NCBI GenBank assembly: GCA_009919985.1 | Contig: RGAX01000026.1 | Span: 1 to 20,150 of the forward strand | Direction of reading: 5' to 3' | DNA: 20,150 nucleotides | From: Opitutaceae bacterium | GTDB taxonomy: Bacteria; Verrucomicrobiota; Verrucomicrobiia; Opitutales; Opitutaceae | Shown: positions 5,319 through 13,200 of the stretch, one piece after another | Layout: every line of letters starts with the position of its first letter | How positions within the stretch are numbered: the stretch's first letter is position 1 | The notes under the pieces: model-generated | Told to the model about the DNA's origin: nothing | Databases searched by the model: none | What the model saw: the letters and a program-made list of their open reading frames with translations, nothing else | Position numbers and translations under genes: made by a program

Positions 5319-7850
5319 TTAAGGCTTCACTTCGGTCGCCTCGGGCGGCGTTTTTTGTTTAAAGGTGAGTTTCTCGCCGTCGCGTTCAACGAGTACAGCT
5401 TCGCCTTCTTTAACGTCGCCGCGCAGCAACGCCTCAGCGAGGGGATCTTCGACGTAGTGTTCGACGGCACGACGCAGCGGTCGTGCGCCGTACTTCTCGT
5501 CGTAACCTTTATCAATGAGTAGTGATTTCGCGTCGGCGCTGAACTCAAGGGTGATTTTACGCTCAACCAGACGCTTGGCGAATTTGGTGATCTCGATCTC
5601 CACGATCTTGATGAGGTCGTTCTTATCGAGCGGGCGGAAGAACACGATGTCCGATATACGATTGAGAAACTCGGGCTTGAAGACGCGCTTGGCTTCTTCG
5701 AGCACTTTTTCACGCATCTTCTCAGCGTCGTTGAAACTCGCCGCCGCGGCAGCGAAGCCCATCGAGGTCTGGCGTTGGAGCAGCGCGGCCCCGACGTTGC
5801 TAGTCATAATGATGATCGTATTGCGGAAATCGACGGTGCGACCGAGGGAGTCGGTGAGACGGCCGTCTTCGAGGATCTGCAACAAAATCTGGAGGACGTC
5901 TGGATGAGCCTTCTCAACTTCGTCGAAAAGAATTACAGCGTATGGGCGACGGCGGACGGCCTCGGTGAGTTGACCACCTTCTTCGTAGCCGACGTAGCCC
6001 GGAGGCGAGCCAACGAGGCGCGATACGGCGAATTTTTCCATGTACTCGCTCATGTCGATCTGGATGAGCGCGTCTTGGTTGCCGAACATCTGCATGGCGA
6101 GTTGCTTGGCGGTCTCCGTCTTGCCGACGCCCGTGGGGCCGACAAACATGAAGGATCCGATGGGGCGGCGAGGGTCTTTGAGATCGGCGCGGGAGCGACG
6201 CAGGGCGCGCGCGATGGCACTCGCGGCGAGCTCTTGGCCGACGACATTTTTCTGGATCTCAAGTTCGAGGGTCAGGAGTTTTTCACTCTCTTTTTTCTCC
6301 ATGCGGGAGAGCGGGATCCCGGTCCAATCAGCAACGACCTGCATCATCAGATCTTCATCGATTGCGATGCGTTTCTCGTCGCGAGATTTACGCCATTCGG
6401 CGGTGATCTCATCTTGTTTAGCACGGAGCTGCTTCTCGCTGTCGCGGTGTTTGGCGGCTTCCTCAAAATGCTGATCGGCGATCGCTTTTTCTTTAAGGAC
6501 GCAGACGTCCTCGATTTCTTTGGTGAGCCCCTCGATATCAGGCGGGCGCACAAGTGCTGAGATGCGAGCGCGCGAGCCAGCCTCATCCATAACATCGATG
6601 GCCTTGTCGGGCAGGAAGCGGGCCGTGATGTAGCGATCGGAGAGTTTGGCGGCTGCTTCGAGGGATTTGTCACTAAAGGTGGCCTTGTGGTGATCTTCGT
6701 ACTTACCGCGGATACCTTTGAGGATGGTGACCGTATCTTCGACTGAAGGCGGCTCAACCTTCACGCTCTGAAAGCGCCGATCGAGGGCGGAATCTTTTTC
6801 GATGTATTTGCGGTATTCATTGAGCGTAGTTGCTCCAATGCACTGAAGCTCCCCACGGGAGAGCGCGGGCTTGAAAATATTAGAGGCGTCCATGGCTCCT
6901 TCGGCGGCGCCAGCGCCGACGATGGTGTGCATCTCGTCGATAAAGATGATAACGTTTTTAGCGCGTTTCACTTCGTCCATCACGGCCTTGATGCGTTCTT
7001 CGAATTGGCCGCGGTATTTGGTACCCGCGACCATAAGCGCGAGGTCCAGGGTAATGACTTTTTTATCGGCGAGAATTTCCGGCACGTTGCCTGCGACAAT
7101 TTCTTGAGCGAGGCCTTCAGCGATGGCGGTCTTACCGACGCCGGCTTCACCGATGAGCACGGGGTTGTTTTTCGTGCGGCGGCAAAGAATTTGGATGACG
7201 CGACGAATTTCGTTTTTGCGACCAACGACAGGATCCATCTCACCTTTGCGGGCGAGCTCGGTGAGGTCGCGGCCGAAGGCTTTGAGCGCAGGAGTTTTTA
7301 CTTCTTTTTTATCGTCGGGGGCACCGGCGGCGCGTTGCGGGGTGCCGGCGGTGGCTTCTTCACCGGGGGTGCCGGCATCGCCGGAACCACTGCCAGAGAA
7401 TTGAGGATCTAGTTCTCGGAGGATTTCGTTGCGGGTGCGTTCGATATCGATTTCGAGCGACTTGAGCACGCGGGCCGCGACGCCTTCGCCTTCGCGGAGG
7501 AGGCCGAGCAGGATGTGTTCTGTGCCGACGTAGGAGTGGCTAAGGGTCTTCGCTTCTTTGCCAGCGAGGGCTAGGACTTTTTTGACGCGCGGGGTGTAGG
7601 GGATGCTACCGGGGGTCTTGGTTTCTTGGCCGGTGCCGACCTGTTTCTCGACGGCAGATCGCACGGTCTCAAGGTCGAGACCCATTTTCTGAAGAACGCT
7701 GACGGCGACGCCTTGGCCGAGTTTGATGAGGCCGAGGAGGATGTGCTCGGTGCCGACGTAGTTGTGGTGAAAGCGATCGGCTTCCTTGCGCGCGAGCGCG
7801 AGCACCTGCTGAGCCCGAGGCGTGAAGTTGTTCATCGGTTCTTGAGACAT
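5319..7850 (-). CDS. clpC: ATP-dependent Clp protease ATPase subunit ClpC
   Basis: This 843-residue class-I Hsp100 unfoldase feeds substrates to ClpP. Two Clp_N repeats occupy residues about 8-75 and 85-148. A Gly/Ser/Ala-rich linker (150-185) leads to AAA+ domain 1, with Walker A GEAGVGKT (234-241) and Walker B IIFIDE (301-306). A UVR motif (VLKEKAIADQHFEEAAKHRD, 451-470) lies in the coiled-coil middle region, which is the ClpC signature. Domain 2 has Walker A GPTGVGKT (571-578), the pore-loop region GYVGYEEGG and Walker B LFDE (641-644). An MGF tripeptide near 697-699 fits the ClpP-binding loop. The gene follows mcsB by 20 bases and ends at a strong terminator. ATG 7850 has little Shine-Dalgarno, and ATG 7835 (MNNFTPRA) is an alternative start. 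Confidence 0.97.
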   Translation of the reverse strand: MSQEPMNNFTPRAQQVLALARKEADRFHHNYVGTEHILLGLIKLGQGVAVSVLQKMGLDLETVRSAVEKQVGTGQETKTPGSIPYTPRVKKVLALAGKEAKTLSHSYVGTEHILLGLLREGEGVAARVLKSLEIDIERTRNEILRELDPQFSGSGSGDAGTPGEEATAGTPQRAAGAPDDKKEVKTPALKAFGRDLTELARKGEMDPVVGRKNEIRRVIQILCRRTKNNPVLIGEAGVGKTAIAEGLAQEIVAGNVPEILADKKVITLDLALMVAGTKYRGQFEERIKAVMDEVKRAKNVIIFIDEMHTIVGAGAAEGAMDASNIFKPALSRGELQCIGATTLNEYRKYIEKDSALDRRFQSVKVEPPSVEDTVTILKGIRGKYEDHHKATFSDKSLEAAAKLSDRYITARFLPDKAIDVMDEAGSRARISALVRPPDIEGLTKEIEDVCVLKEKAIADQHFEEAAKHRDSEKQLRAKQDEITAEWRKSRDEKRIAIDEDLMMQVVADWTGIPLSRMEKKESEKLLTLELEIQKNVVGQELAASAIARALRRSRADLKDPRRPIGSFMFVGPTGVGKTETAKQLAMQMFGNQDALIQIDMSEYMEKFAVSRLVGSPPGYVGYEEGGQLTEAVRRRPYAVILFDEVEKAHPDVLQILLQILEDGRLTDSLGRTVDFRNTIIIMTSNVGAALLQRQTSMGFAAAAASFNDAEKMREKVLEEAKRVFKPEFLNRISDIVFFRPLDKNDLIKIVEIEITKFAKRLVERKITLEFSADAKSLLIDKGYDEKYGARPLRRAVEHYVEDPLAEALLRGDVKEGEAVLVERDGEKLTFKQKTPPEATEVKP

Positions 7851-7870
7851 GAGCGTAAGGGGGTCGTGGT

Positions 7871-8965
7871 TTAGTTCTTTCCGTTACTGTTGATTAAAGT
7901 GAAATCCGGACGGACAAAATTGGCAAACTCGGAGCGCAAATGAGCGGCGCGAAGAAGATCGCGCTGAGCGGGATCGAATTCGCCTTTCTGGGCGTGTTGA
8001 AGGTGTCCGGGCTGAGCTTCGATAAAGAGGCGGTCAATGGTGGAGCGATTAGCATCGGGAAAAACGCCTAGGTCGATACCCAGACGGATGAGCGAGAGCA
8101 GGTTCATCGCTTCGCTGGAATTGAGCAGGTGGCTATTCTGCATGATGCCATAAGCGCGTCCGATTTTATCGAACAATTTACCCGAATCAGCCTCGAGGAG
8201 TTTTTCGCGGGCGTTGAGTTCGTGCTCGATGATGGATTGGAGTACGCTAGTGAGTCGCTTAAGAATTTCCTCTTCAGATTCACCTAGTGTCGTCTGATTG
8301 GAAATTTGGAAAATACTGCCGCTGGCGTCGGAGCCTTCGCCAAAAAGGCCGCGTACAACCATGCCGAGTTGGTTCACAGCGCGGACAACCTTTTCCATCT
8401 GGCTTGAGATGACGAGCGCGGGCAGGTGCATCATAGCGGATGCGCGCATGCCGGTTCCGAGATTGGTGGGGCAAGCCGTGAGGTAGCCGAGCGTGGGTGA
8501 AAAGGCGTAGTCGAGGCTGGCCTCAAGGGCTGTATCGAGCTCGTTGATGACATTCCAAGTTTTTTTAAGTTGGAAGCCGGCGCGGAGGACTTGAATGCGA
8601 AGGTGGTCCTCTTCGTTGACCATGACGGAGACCGTCTGGTCTTTGCTGATGATCACGCTGCTGCCCTGTTTGGATCCGCTAAGTTCACGGCTGATGAGGT
8701 GGCGTTCGACGAGGATTTGTTTTTCGAGTTCACCGAGTTGGTCGACGGCGACGTTCAGGCTGCGCTTGAGCGGGGTCGCGGCAGCGACGGCAGCGGTGCA
8801 AATTTCGGCAATACGGGTACGTTGCGCAGGTTTAGCCCAGCCGGGAAATGGCTGAGCAGCTAGGTTGCGCGCAAGGCGGATACGGGTCATCAAGACAATC
8901 GCGGTCTTGTTGCTGGCCGCATCGGTCAACTCAGAGGGCGAGGCAATGAGCGAGGCGATCGTCAT
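7871..8965 (-). CDS. mcsB: Protein arginine kinase McsB
   Basis: McsB phosphorylates arginines on damaged proteins, marking them for ClpC-ClpP. The 364-residue product has the phosphagen-kinase-like fold motifs: VLMTRIRLARNL (24-35), NEEDH (117-121), the catalytic-cysteine segment ACPTNLGTGMRAS with C165, and LFGEGSDASGSIFQISNQ (207-224). RDLLRA at 335-340 matches the RDxxRA phospho-arginine allosteric pocket described for Bacillus-type McsB, so regulation by product binding is likely kept. The frame is open 107 codons further upstream, but that part overlaps mcsA in another frame and is not McsB-like. ATG 8963-8965 (MTIASL) gives the normal length and lies 7 bases past the mcsA stop. The operon order mcsA-mcsB-clpC supports the call. 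Confidence 0.93.
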   Translation of the reverse strand: MTIASLIASPSELTDAASNKTAIVLMTRIRLARNLAAQPFPGWAKPAQRTRIAEICTAAVAAATPLKRSLNVAVDQLGELEKQILVERHLISRELSGSKQGSSVIISKDQTVSVMVNEEDHLRIQVLRAGFQLKKTWNVINELDTALEASLDYAFSPTLGYLTACPTNLGTGMRASAMMHLPALVISSQMEKVVRAVNQLGMVVRGLFGEGSDASGSIFQISNQTTLGESEEEILKRLTSVLQSIIEHELNAREKLLEADSGKLFDKIGRAYGIMQNSHLLNSSEAMNLLSLIRLGIDLGVFPDANRSTIDRLFIEAQPGHLQHAQKGEFDPAQRDLLRAAHLRSEFANFVRPDFTLINSNGKN

Positions 8966-8972
8966 GGCTGAC

Positions 8973-9479
8973 TCAGCGCGGCGGCGATTGGTCGGGGGCT
9001 TGTTTGAATTGGCTGATTTCATCGCGGGTGCGGGCGGCGTCTTCGTAACGCTCGGACTTAATGGCGTCGCTGAGGTCGAGTTCGAGTTTAGAGAGGCGTT
9101 CGTGGAGAGTCTGGCGGGCCAGCGCGGCTTGAGGGATTTTACCCGTGTGTTTGGTGCCCTTGTGCATGCCGTCGAGCATCGGCTCGAGCATACCCTTGAA
9201 AGCGTCATAACAAGCCGGACAACCGAAGCGGCCATGCTTTTTAAAATCAGCTTGGGTAAAACCACAGGATTCGCACCGCATCGCACCTGGGCCAGATTCG
9301 GGATTTAAAGAGGCTTTGAGCAAAAGATCGGAGAGCGAAAAACCGCTCGGATCCGTGACGCCCTTAGCCTGAGCACAAGCTTCGCAGAGGTCCACCTTGT
9401 GCACTTTATTGCTCACGATTTGGGTAAGGTGCACTGTGGCTGGCTTATCGCAGAGGTCGCATTTTAAGGGATTGGCCAT
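8973..9479 (-). CDS. mcsA: McsA-like zinc-finger/UVR activator of McsB
   Basis: This 168-residue protein is the partner that stimulates McsB. It has four zinc-ligand pairs: CDLC (7-10), CEAC (32-35), CESC (69-72) and CPAC (87-90). A C-terminal UVR motif (LELDLSDAIKSERYEDAARTRDEI) resembles the one in ClpC and UvrB. This is the standard McsA architecture and length. The frame is open 15 codons further upstream, but MANPLKCDLC at ATG 9477-9479 is the natural start. The gene heads the operon and overlaps neither neighbour. In Firmicutes the repressor gene ctsR normally precedes mcsA. Here ctsR is absent, and the upstream gene is ilvE. Confidence 0.92.
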   Translation of the reverse strand: MANPLKCDLCDKPATVHLTQIVSNKVHKVDLCEACAQAKGVTDPSGFSLSDLLLKASLNPESGPGAMRCESCGFTQADFKKHGRFGCPACYDAFKGMLEPMLDGMHKGTKHTGKIPQAALARQTLHERLSKLELDLSDAIKSERYEDAARTRDEISQFKQAPDQSPPR

Positions 9480-9504
9480 GGCTCGATTAAAGAATCTAAC
9501 TTTA

Positions 9505-9532
9505 ACTATGCCTCGAGCCCACACTCTGGCAA
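9505..9532 (-). promoter_or_regulatory. Candidate sigma-70-type promoter for mcsA-mcsB-clpC
   Basis: On the minus strand TTGCCA (9527-9532, 5 of 6 to the -35 consensus) is followed after 16 bases by CATAGT (9505-9510, 4 of 6 to the -10 consensus). Transcription would start about 20 bases before the mcsA ATG. I see neither a CtsR heptad repeat nor a CIRCE element here. This is a pattern match only. Confidence 0.35.
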
Positions 9533-9611
9533 GTGCGGGTCACGAAGAATCTTGGGATTAACAGCACGCGGGCAACGCGTCCTGTAAAATGAAGGGGCGG
9601 AAGAAATGGCG

Positions 9612-10478
9612 TCAGATCCGGGTGCCTTCGACCAAGACGCGTCGGCGGAATGCCGCGAGCACACGTTGCGTAATAGAACCGGGCTTACCGTCGCCGATCA
9701 CGCGGCCATCGAGTTTCACCACCGGGATGACCTCAGCGCCAGATCCGGTGAGGAAACACTCATCGGCACACCAGATGTCGTAGCGCGTCATGTCGCTTTC
9801 GCGTAAGGGGACGCCGATTTCGGCGGCTATATCAATCACCGTGTCTCGCGTGATGCCCTTGAGTGCGCCTTGTGAGGAGGAGGGAGTGATGATCGCACCC
9901 TTGTGCACGATGAAAACATTATCCGCAGTGCATTCGGCGACGTAGCCCTGCTCGTTCAACATGATCGCCTCGAGCGCTCCGAACTGCCTGGCCTCGATCT
10001 TGCCAAGGATGTTATTGAGGTAATTGAGGGACTTAATGGTGGCCGGCAACGCCGCCGGGCCAATGCGACGCGTGGGCACGGTGACGATGGCGAGACCATT
10101 GTCGTAGTGTTCCTGCGGGTAGAGGGAAATCTTGCTGGCGATGATAAAAATTGACGGTTTCGGGCAGAGCCAAGGCGCCAACCCGAGATCACCCACGCCG
10201 CGCGTGATCACCAAGCGAATGTAGGCGTCCTGGAGACCGTTTTGGCGGCAGGTCTCGCAGGTGAGTTCACGCAATTCTGCACGCGTATGCGGCATCTGAA
10301 GCATGATCGCCTTGGCGGAGTACTCTAAGCGCTCCAGGTGCTCGTCTAGCCGAAAAATGTTACCCCCATAAAGCCGGATGCCCTCAAAGACGCCGTCGCC
10401 GTACAGCAGACCGTGATCAAACACGGACACTTTGGCCTCGGAGGAATCGACGAATTTACCATCCAGATAGATCTTCAT
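9612..10478 (-). CDS. ilvE: Branched-chain amino acid aminotransferase (class IV PLP enzyme)
   Basis: The 288-residue protein is a fold-type IV pyridoxal-phosphate aminotransferase. It should transfer the amino group between glutamate and the 2-keto acids of valine, leucine and isoleucine. FDHGLLYGDGVFEGIRLY (20-37) is the family N-terminal signature. K149 in TIKSLNYL is the Schiff-base lysine and E182 in YVAECTADNVF contacts the cofactor nitrogen. FLTGSGAEVIPVVKLDGRVI and the GDGKPGSITQRVL tail match the short bacterial/archaeal IlvE type rather than the longer eukaryotic one. D-amino-acid aminotransferase and aminodeoxychorismate lyase share the fold and are the alternatives. The C-terminal motif favours IlvE. 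TAAGG lies right against the ATG. The gene is upstream of mcsA on the same strand, 132 bases away. Confidence 0.85.
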   Translation of the reverse strand: MKIYLDGKFVDSSEAKVSVFDHGLLYGDGVFEGIRLYGGNIFRLDEHLERLEYSAKAIMLQMPHTRAELRELTCETCRQNGLQDAYIRLVITRGVGDLGLAPWLCPKPSIFIIASKISLYPQEHYDNGLAIVTVPTRRIGPAALPATIKSLNYLNNILGKIEARQFGALEAIMLNEQGYVAECTADNVFIVHKGAIITPSSSQGALKGITRDTVIDIAAEIGVPLRESDMTRYDIWCADECFLTGSGAEVIPVVKLDGRVIGDGKPGSITQRVLAAFRRRVLVEGTRI

Positions 10479-10590
10479 CCTTACAGCGTAGGGCGCGCAT
10501 AAAAGCTTTGTCCAGTCCGAGTGCGCGATATTCTGCTTGAGCTCCTTGGAGTTCGGGTAATTTTCAAAAGCACTTTTTTCCCCTAAACTA

Positions 10591-10596
10591 GATAAT
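10591..10596 (+). promoter_or_regulatory. Possible -10 element (GATAAT) of the pseudopilin-like gene
   Basis: GATAAT matches the -10 consensus at 5 of 6 positions but sits only nine bases before the ATG at 10606. If used, the mRNA would be nearly leaderless, consistent with the missing Shine-Dalgarno. No good -35 lies 16-18 bases upstream. Confidence 0.25.
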
Positions 10597-10605
10597 CACC
10601 CTCCC

Positions 10606-11370
10606 ATGCGCATCACCGCTAAAAACAAGATCGCCGGCTTCACCCTCATCGAATTGCTCACGGTCATCGCGATCATCGGCATCCTCGCGGCAATCATCAT
10701 CCCCACCGTCGGCACTGTACGTGAAAAGGCCCAACGCGCCGTCGACTCTAATAATATCCGCGAAGTCCTCAAGGCCGCGCAAATTTACGCCGGCGACAAC
10801 AACGACCGCCTCCCTGACCCCCAGACCAGCGCGACATTGATCACTGGTGGCACCGCCGTCTATCGCTGGCCGGGCATCCTCGCTAAAAATAACATCCTCA
10901 CCGACCCTGCGTTCTACTTCGCGAAAAACGATCCGCTCTATCCCGCCACCGTCCCTACGGTGATTCTTCGCGCTGGCGTCGCCGCGCGCAATCAGATGGA
11001 TACGACCTTCATTGCTTCGACGATCTCGTTGGAATTCGTCGGCGGTGTTAAAATGAGCGACACAGCCACCACGCCCGTCGTTTACACCCGCGGCCTGCAG
11101 ACCGCCGGCACTTGGAACGGCACCACCAACGCCACCAACATCGGCGTCTACAAAGACACCGGCGGCTACATCGCCTACCTCGGCGGTAACGTAAATTTTC
11201 ATCCTAACACCACCGGAATTTTCACCTCAAACGGTAACGGCAACTCGAAACCTACCAACATCCTACAAGCCATTCCCTACAGCACTGTCGCAGCTAATCG
11301 TGCCCGCATCTACGGGGTAAATTCGCTCATCGGCAGCGCCGCCGGCACCGTCGCCGTGCAAGGCCCCTAA
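10606..11370 (+). CDS. Pseudopilin-like protein with type IV/II prepilin leader
   Basis: The 254-residue protein has a textbook class-III leader: MRITAKNKIAG with cleavage after G11, mature F12, and the conserved glutamate E16 (fifth mature residue) in FTLIELLTVIAIIGILAAIIIP. This forms the hydrophobic helix used to assemble pilin or type II secretion pseudopilin fibres after PilD processing. KAQRAVDSNNIREVLKAAQIYAGDNNDRLPD resembles the alpha-helical spine after it. The rest is Thr/Asn/Gly-rich with predicted beta structure and a YIAYLGGNVNFHP segment, like the C-terminal part of the many stand-alone prepilin-leader proteins of Verrucomicrobiota and Planctomycetota. It is monocistronic with its own terminator, and no secretion genes adjoin it. 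The exact role is unknown. There is no Shine-Dalgarno sequence before the ATG. Confidence 0.85.
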   Translation: MRITAKNKIAGFTLIELLTVIAIIGILAAIIIPTVGTVREKAQRAVDSNNIREVLKAAQIYAGDNNDRLPDPQTSATLITGGTAVYRWPGILAKNNILTDPAFYFAKNDPLYPATVPTVILRAGVAARNQMDTTFIASTISLEFVGGVKMSDTATTPVVYTRGLQTAGTWNGTTNATNIGVYKDTGGYIAYLGGNVNFHPNTTGIFTSNGNGNSKPTNILQAIPYSTVAANRARIYGVNSLIGSAAGTVAVQGP

Positions 11371-11394
11371 CCCTGTTCGCTCCGACTCTTTTTC

Positions 11395-11428
11395 AACCCG
11401 GCCGCTCCCAAGCGCCGGGTTTTTTATT
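11395..11428 (+). terminator. Intrinsic terminator of the pseudopilin-like gene
   Basis: aacccgg and ccgggtt form a 7-bp stem, with additional pairing towards the loop, followed by TTTTTT-A-TTT. It starts 24 bases after the stop codon and separates the gene from the pyrophosphatase locus downstream. Confidence 0.85.
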
Positions 11429-11478
11429 TCCAGCTTTCCCCGCAGCCAATCGACGATCAGTATCTATTTCGTAGTCCT

Positions 11479-13136
11479 ATGTCGCCCGCCGTCTCCGAGC
11501 CCACCAGCAATACCACTTACATCATCGGCCATAAAAATCCCGATGCTGATTCGATCTGCTCCGCGCTGGCTTATGCGGCATTGAAAGAGGCCCGCGGTGA
11601 AAAAGGCTACATCGCCGCCCGCTGCGGCAACAGCAACGCCCGCATCGACACCATCCTCACCCGCTTCGGCCAATCCCTCCCCGTTTATGTGAGCGACGTC
11701 TCACCTCGCGTCCGCGATCTGATGGTTGCCAATGCCGTTTCCGTTTCACCCGAAGCCACCTGCGCCGAAGCCCTCGAACTTATCGATCGCCACGACATTC
11801 GCCAGCTACCGGTCATTGACTCCGCCCGCCAAGTACTCGGCACGATCTCCCTCGCCCACCTCGGAGGTATTTTCATTCCCCGCCTCAGCGAACCGAGCAA
11901 ATCGACGAATACTTCATTCGCGTTGGCGCCATGGACGTCGCCACCTTCTGGACCATTTCCGAACGTGACAACATCCCCGCCAACCGCTCGCTCATCATCG
12001 TCGGAGATCGCCGCGACATCCAAGCCCGCGCCATCACCCTAGGCGTTCGCGCCATCATCATTACAGGCGGTCTCGGCGTCGACGACGACATCCTCCGCCT
12101 CGCCCAAAGCGCCGGCGTCAGCATCATCAGTAGTCCGTGGGACTCCGCGACCACCGCTCTCGGCGTCCGCACCGCAACCACGATCGACCGCGTCATCGAG
12201 AAACAATTCACCTCGTTTCACCCCGACGCCCGCCTCGCCGATATCCGCCGCAAAATCTCCGCCATGTCAGCCCCCGCGGCAATGGTGCTCGATGATAACG
12301 GCGCCCTGGTCGGCGTGCTCTCCAAGAGCGACATTCTTAAACCCGTTCAAACCCGCCTGATCCTCGTCGATCACAATGAGATGACTCAAGCGGTCAGCGG
12401 CGCCGAAGAGGTCACCATCACCGAGATCATCGACCACCACCGCCTTGGCTCTCTCAACACCCCCCAACCCATCCTCTTCATCAACGAACCGGTCGGATCC
12501 ACCTGTACTATCATCGCCGATCTGTTCCGGCGCGAAAACCTCCAACCCTCACCGGCGATCGCGGGTATCATGATGTCCGGACTCATCTCCGACACCCTCC
12601 ACCTCAACGGGCCGACCACCACCCGCAAAGACGCGATCCTCCTCGCCTGGCTCGCCGAAATAGCCGGTGTAAACTCCAAGCAACTCGCCGACGAAATCTT
12701 CAACTCCGGCTCCGTCATCCTCGCTAATCCCCCGGAGAAGATCGTCCGCTCCGATTTCAAAATCTACGAAGAAGAAGGCCAACGCTTCGCTGTCTCCCAA
12801 GTCGAAGAACTTGGCTTCGGCAATTTCTGGCAACACGCCAACCCTATCTCCGCTGCACTTCTTAGTCTGCGCGAAGACGAAGGACTCGCCTTTGCCGCCC
12901 TGCTCGTCACTGACATCAACACCCAGAATTCACTTCTATTGGTCAAAGGCGACGCCAGCTTCATCCAACGCATTAATTACGCCCACGTAGAACAGGACGA
13001 AATATTCGACCTCCCGGGCATCGTCAGTCGTAAAAAGCAACTCATCCCCTACCTCACCAGCCTGCTCAAGGAAATGGGCGCTGACGGCAACGCCCCCAAC
13101 ACTCGCAGCAAAGCTAAATCCGCCAAGCGCAAGTAA
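11479..13136 (+). pseudogene. CBS/DRTGG manganese-dependent inorganic pyrophosphatase, broken by a frameshift
   Basis: Together the two frames encode about 550 residues of a family II (DHH) pyrophosphatase, which hydrolyses pyrophosphate to phosphate. A nucleotide-binding CBS-DRTGG-CBS module is inserted into the DHH domain. Frame one (11479 to about 11895) holds IIGHKNPDADSICSAL, the first DHH metal motif, and the first CBS motif, ending IPRLSEP. The protein resumes in the -1 frame (EQIDEYFIRVGAMD, then the open frame to 13136). That frame carries the DRTGG-type region (IITGGLGVDDDI), the second CBS motif (AMVLDDNGALVGVLSKSDIL), LILVDHNE, EIIDHHRLG, GLISDTLHLNGPTT and the C-terminal DHHA2 SRKKQLIP. 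Every catalytic motif is present, so a single base seems to be missing near 11893-11900. The first frame stops at 12042, and a partial protein could start at ATG 11931. It may be a recent pseudogene or a sequencing error. No canonical slippery site is seen. Confidence 0.8.
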
Positions 13137-13200
13137 GCTCGCGCCAGCTCTTCAGCGGACCGCATCCAGCACGGACGCGGCCCAAGCACAAAAAACGCGC

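Noticed and set aside
9480..9611. Search for a CtsR heptad repeat, a CIRCE element or an ilvE terminator upstream of mcsA
   Set aside because: No GGTCAAA-type repeats or long inverted repeat found. A 5-bp acgcg/cgcgt hairpin near 9570-9590 lacks a T-run and is too weak to call.
10588..11202. Long minus-strand frame opposite the pseudopilin-like gene
   Set aside because: It is the antisense shadow of a gene with an unmistakable prepilin leader. Composition is Asp/Gly/Val-rich, as expected from reverse-reading GC-rich codons.
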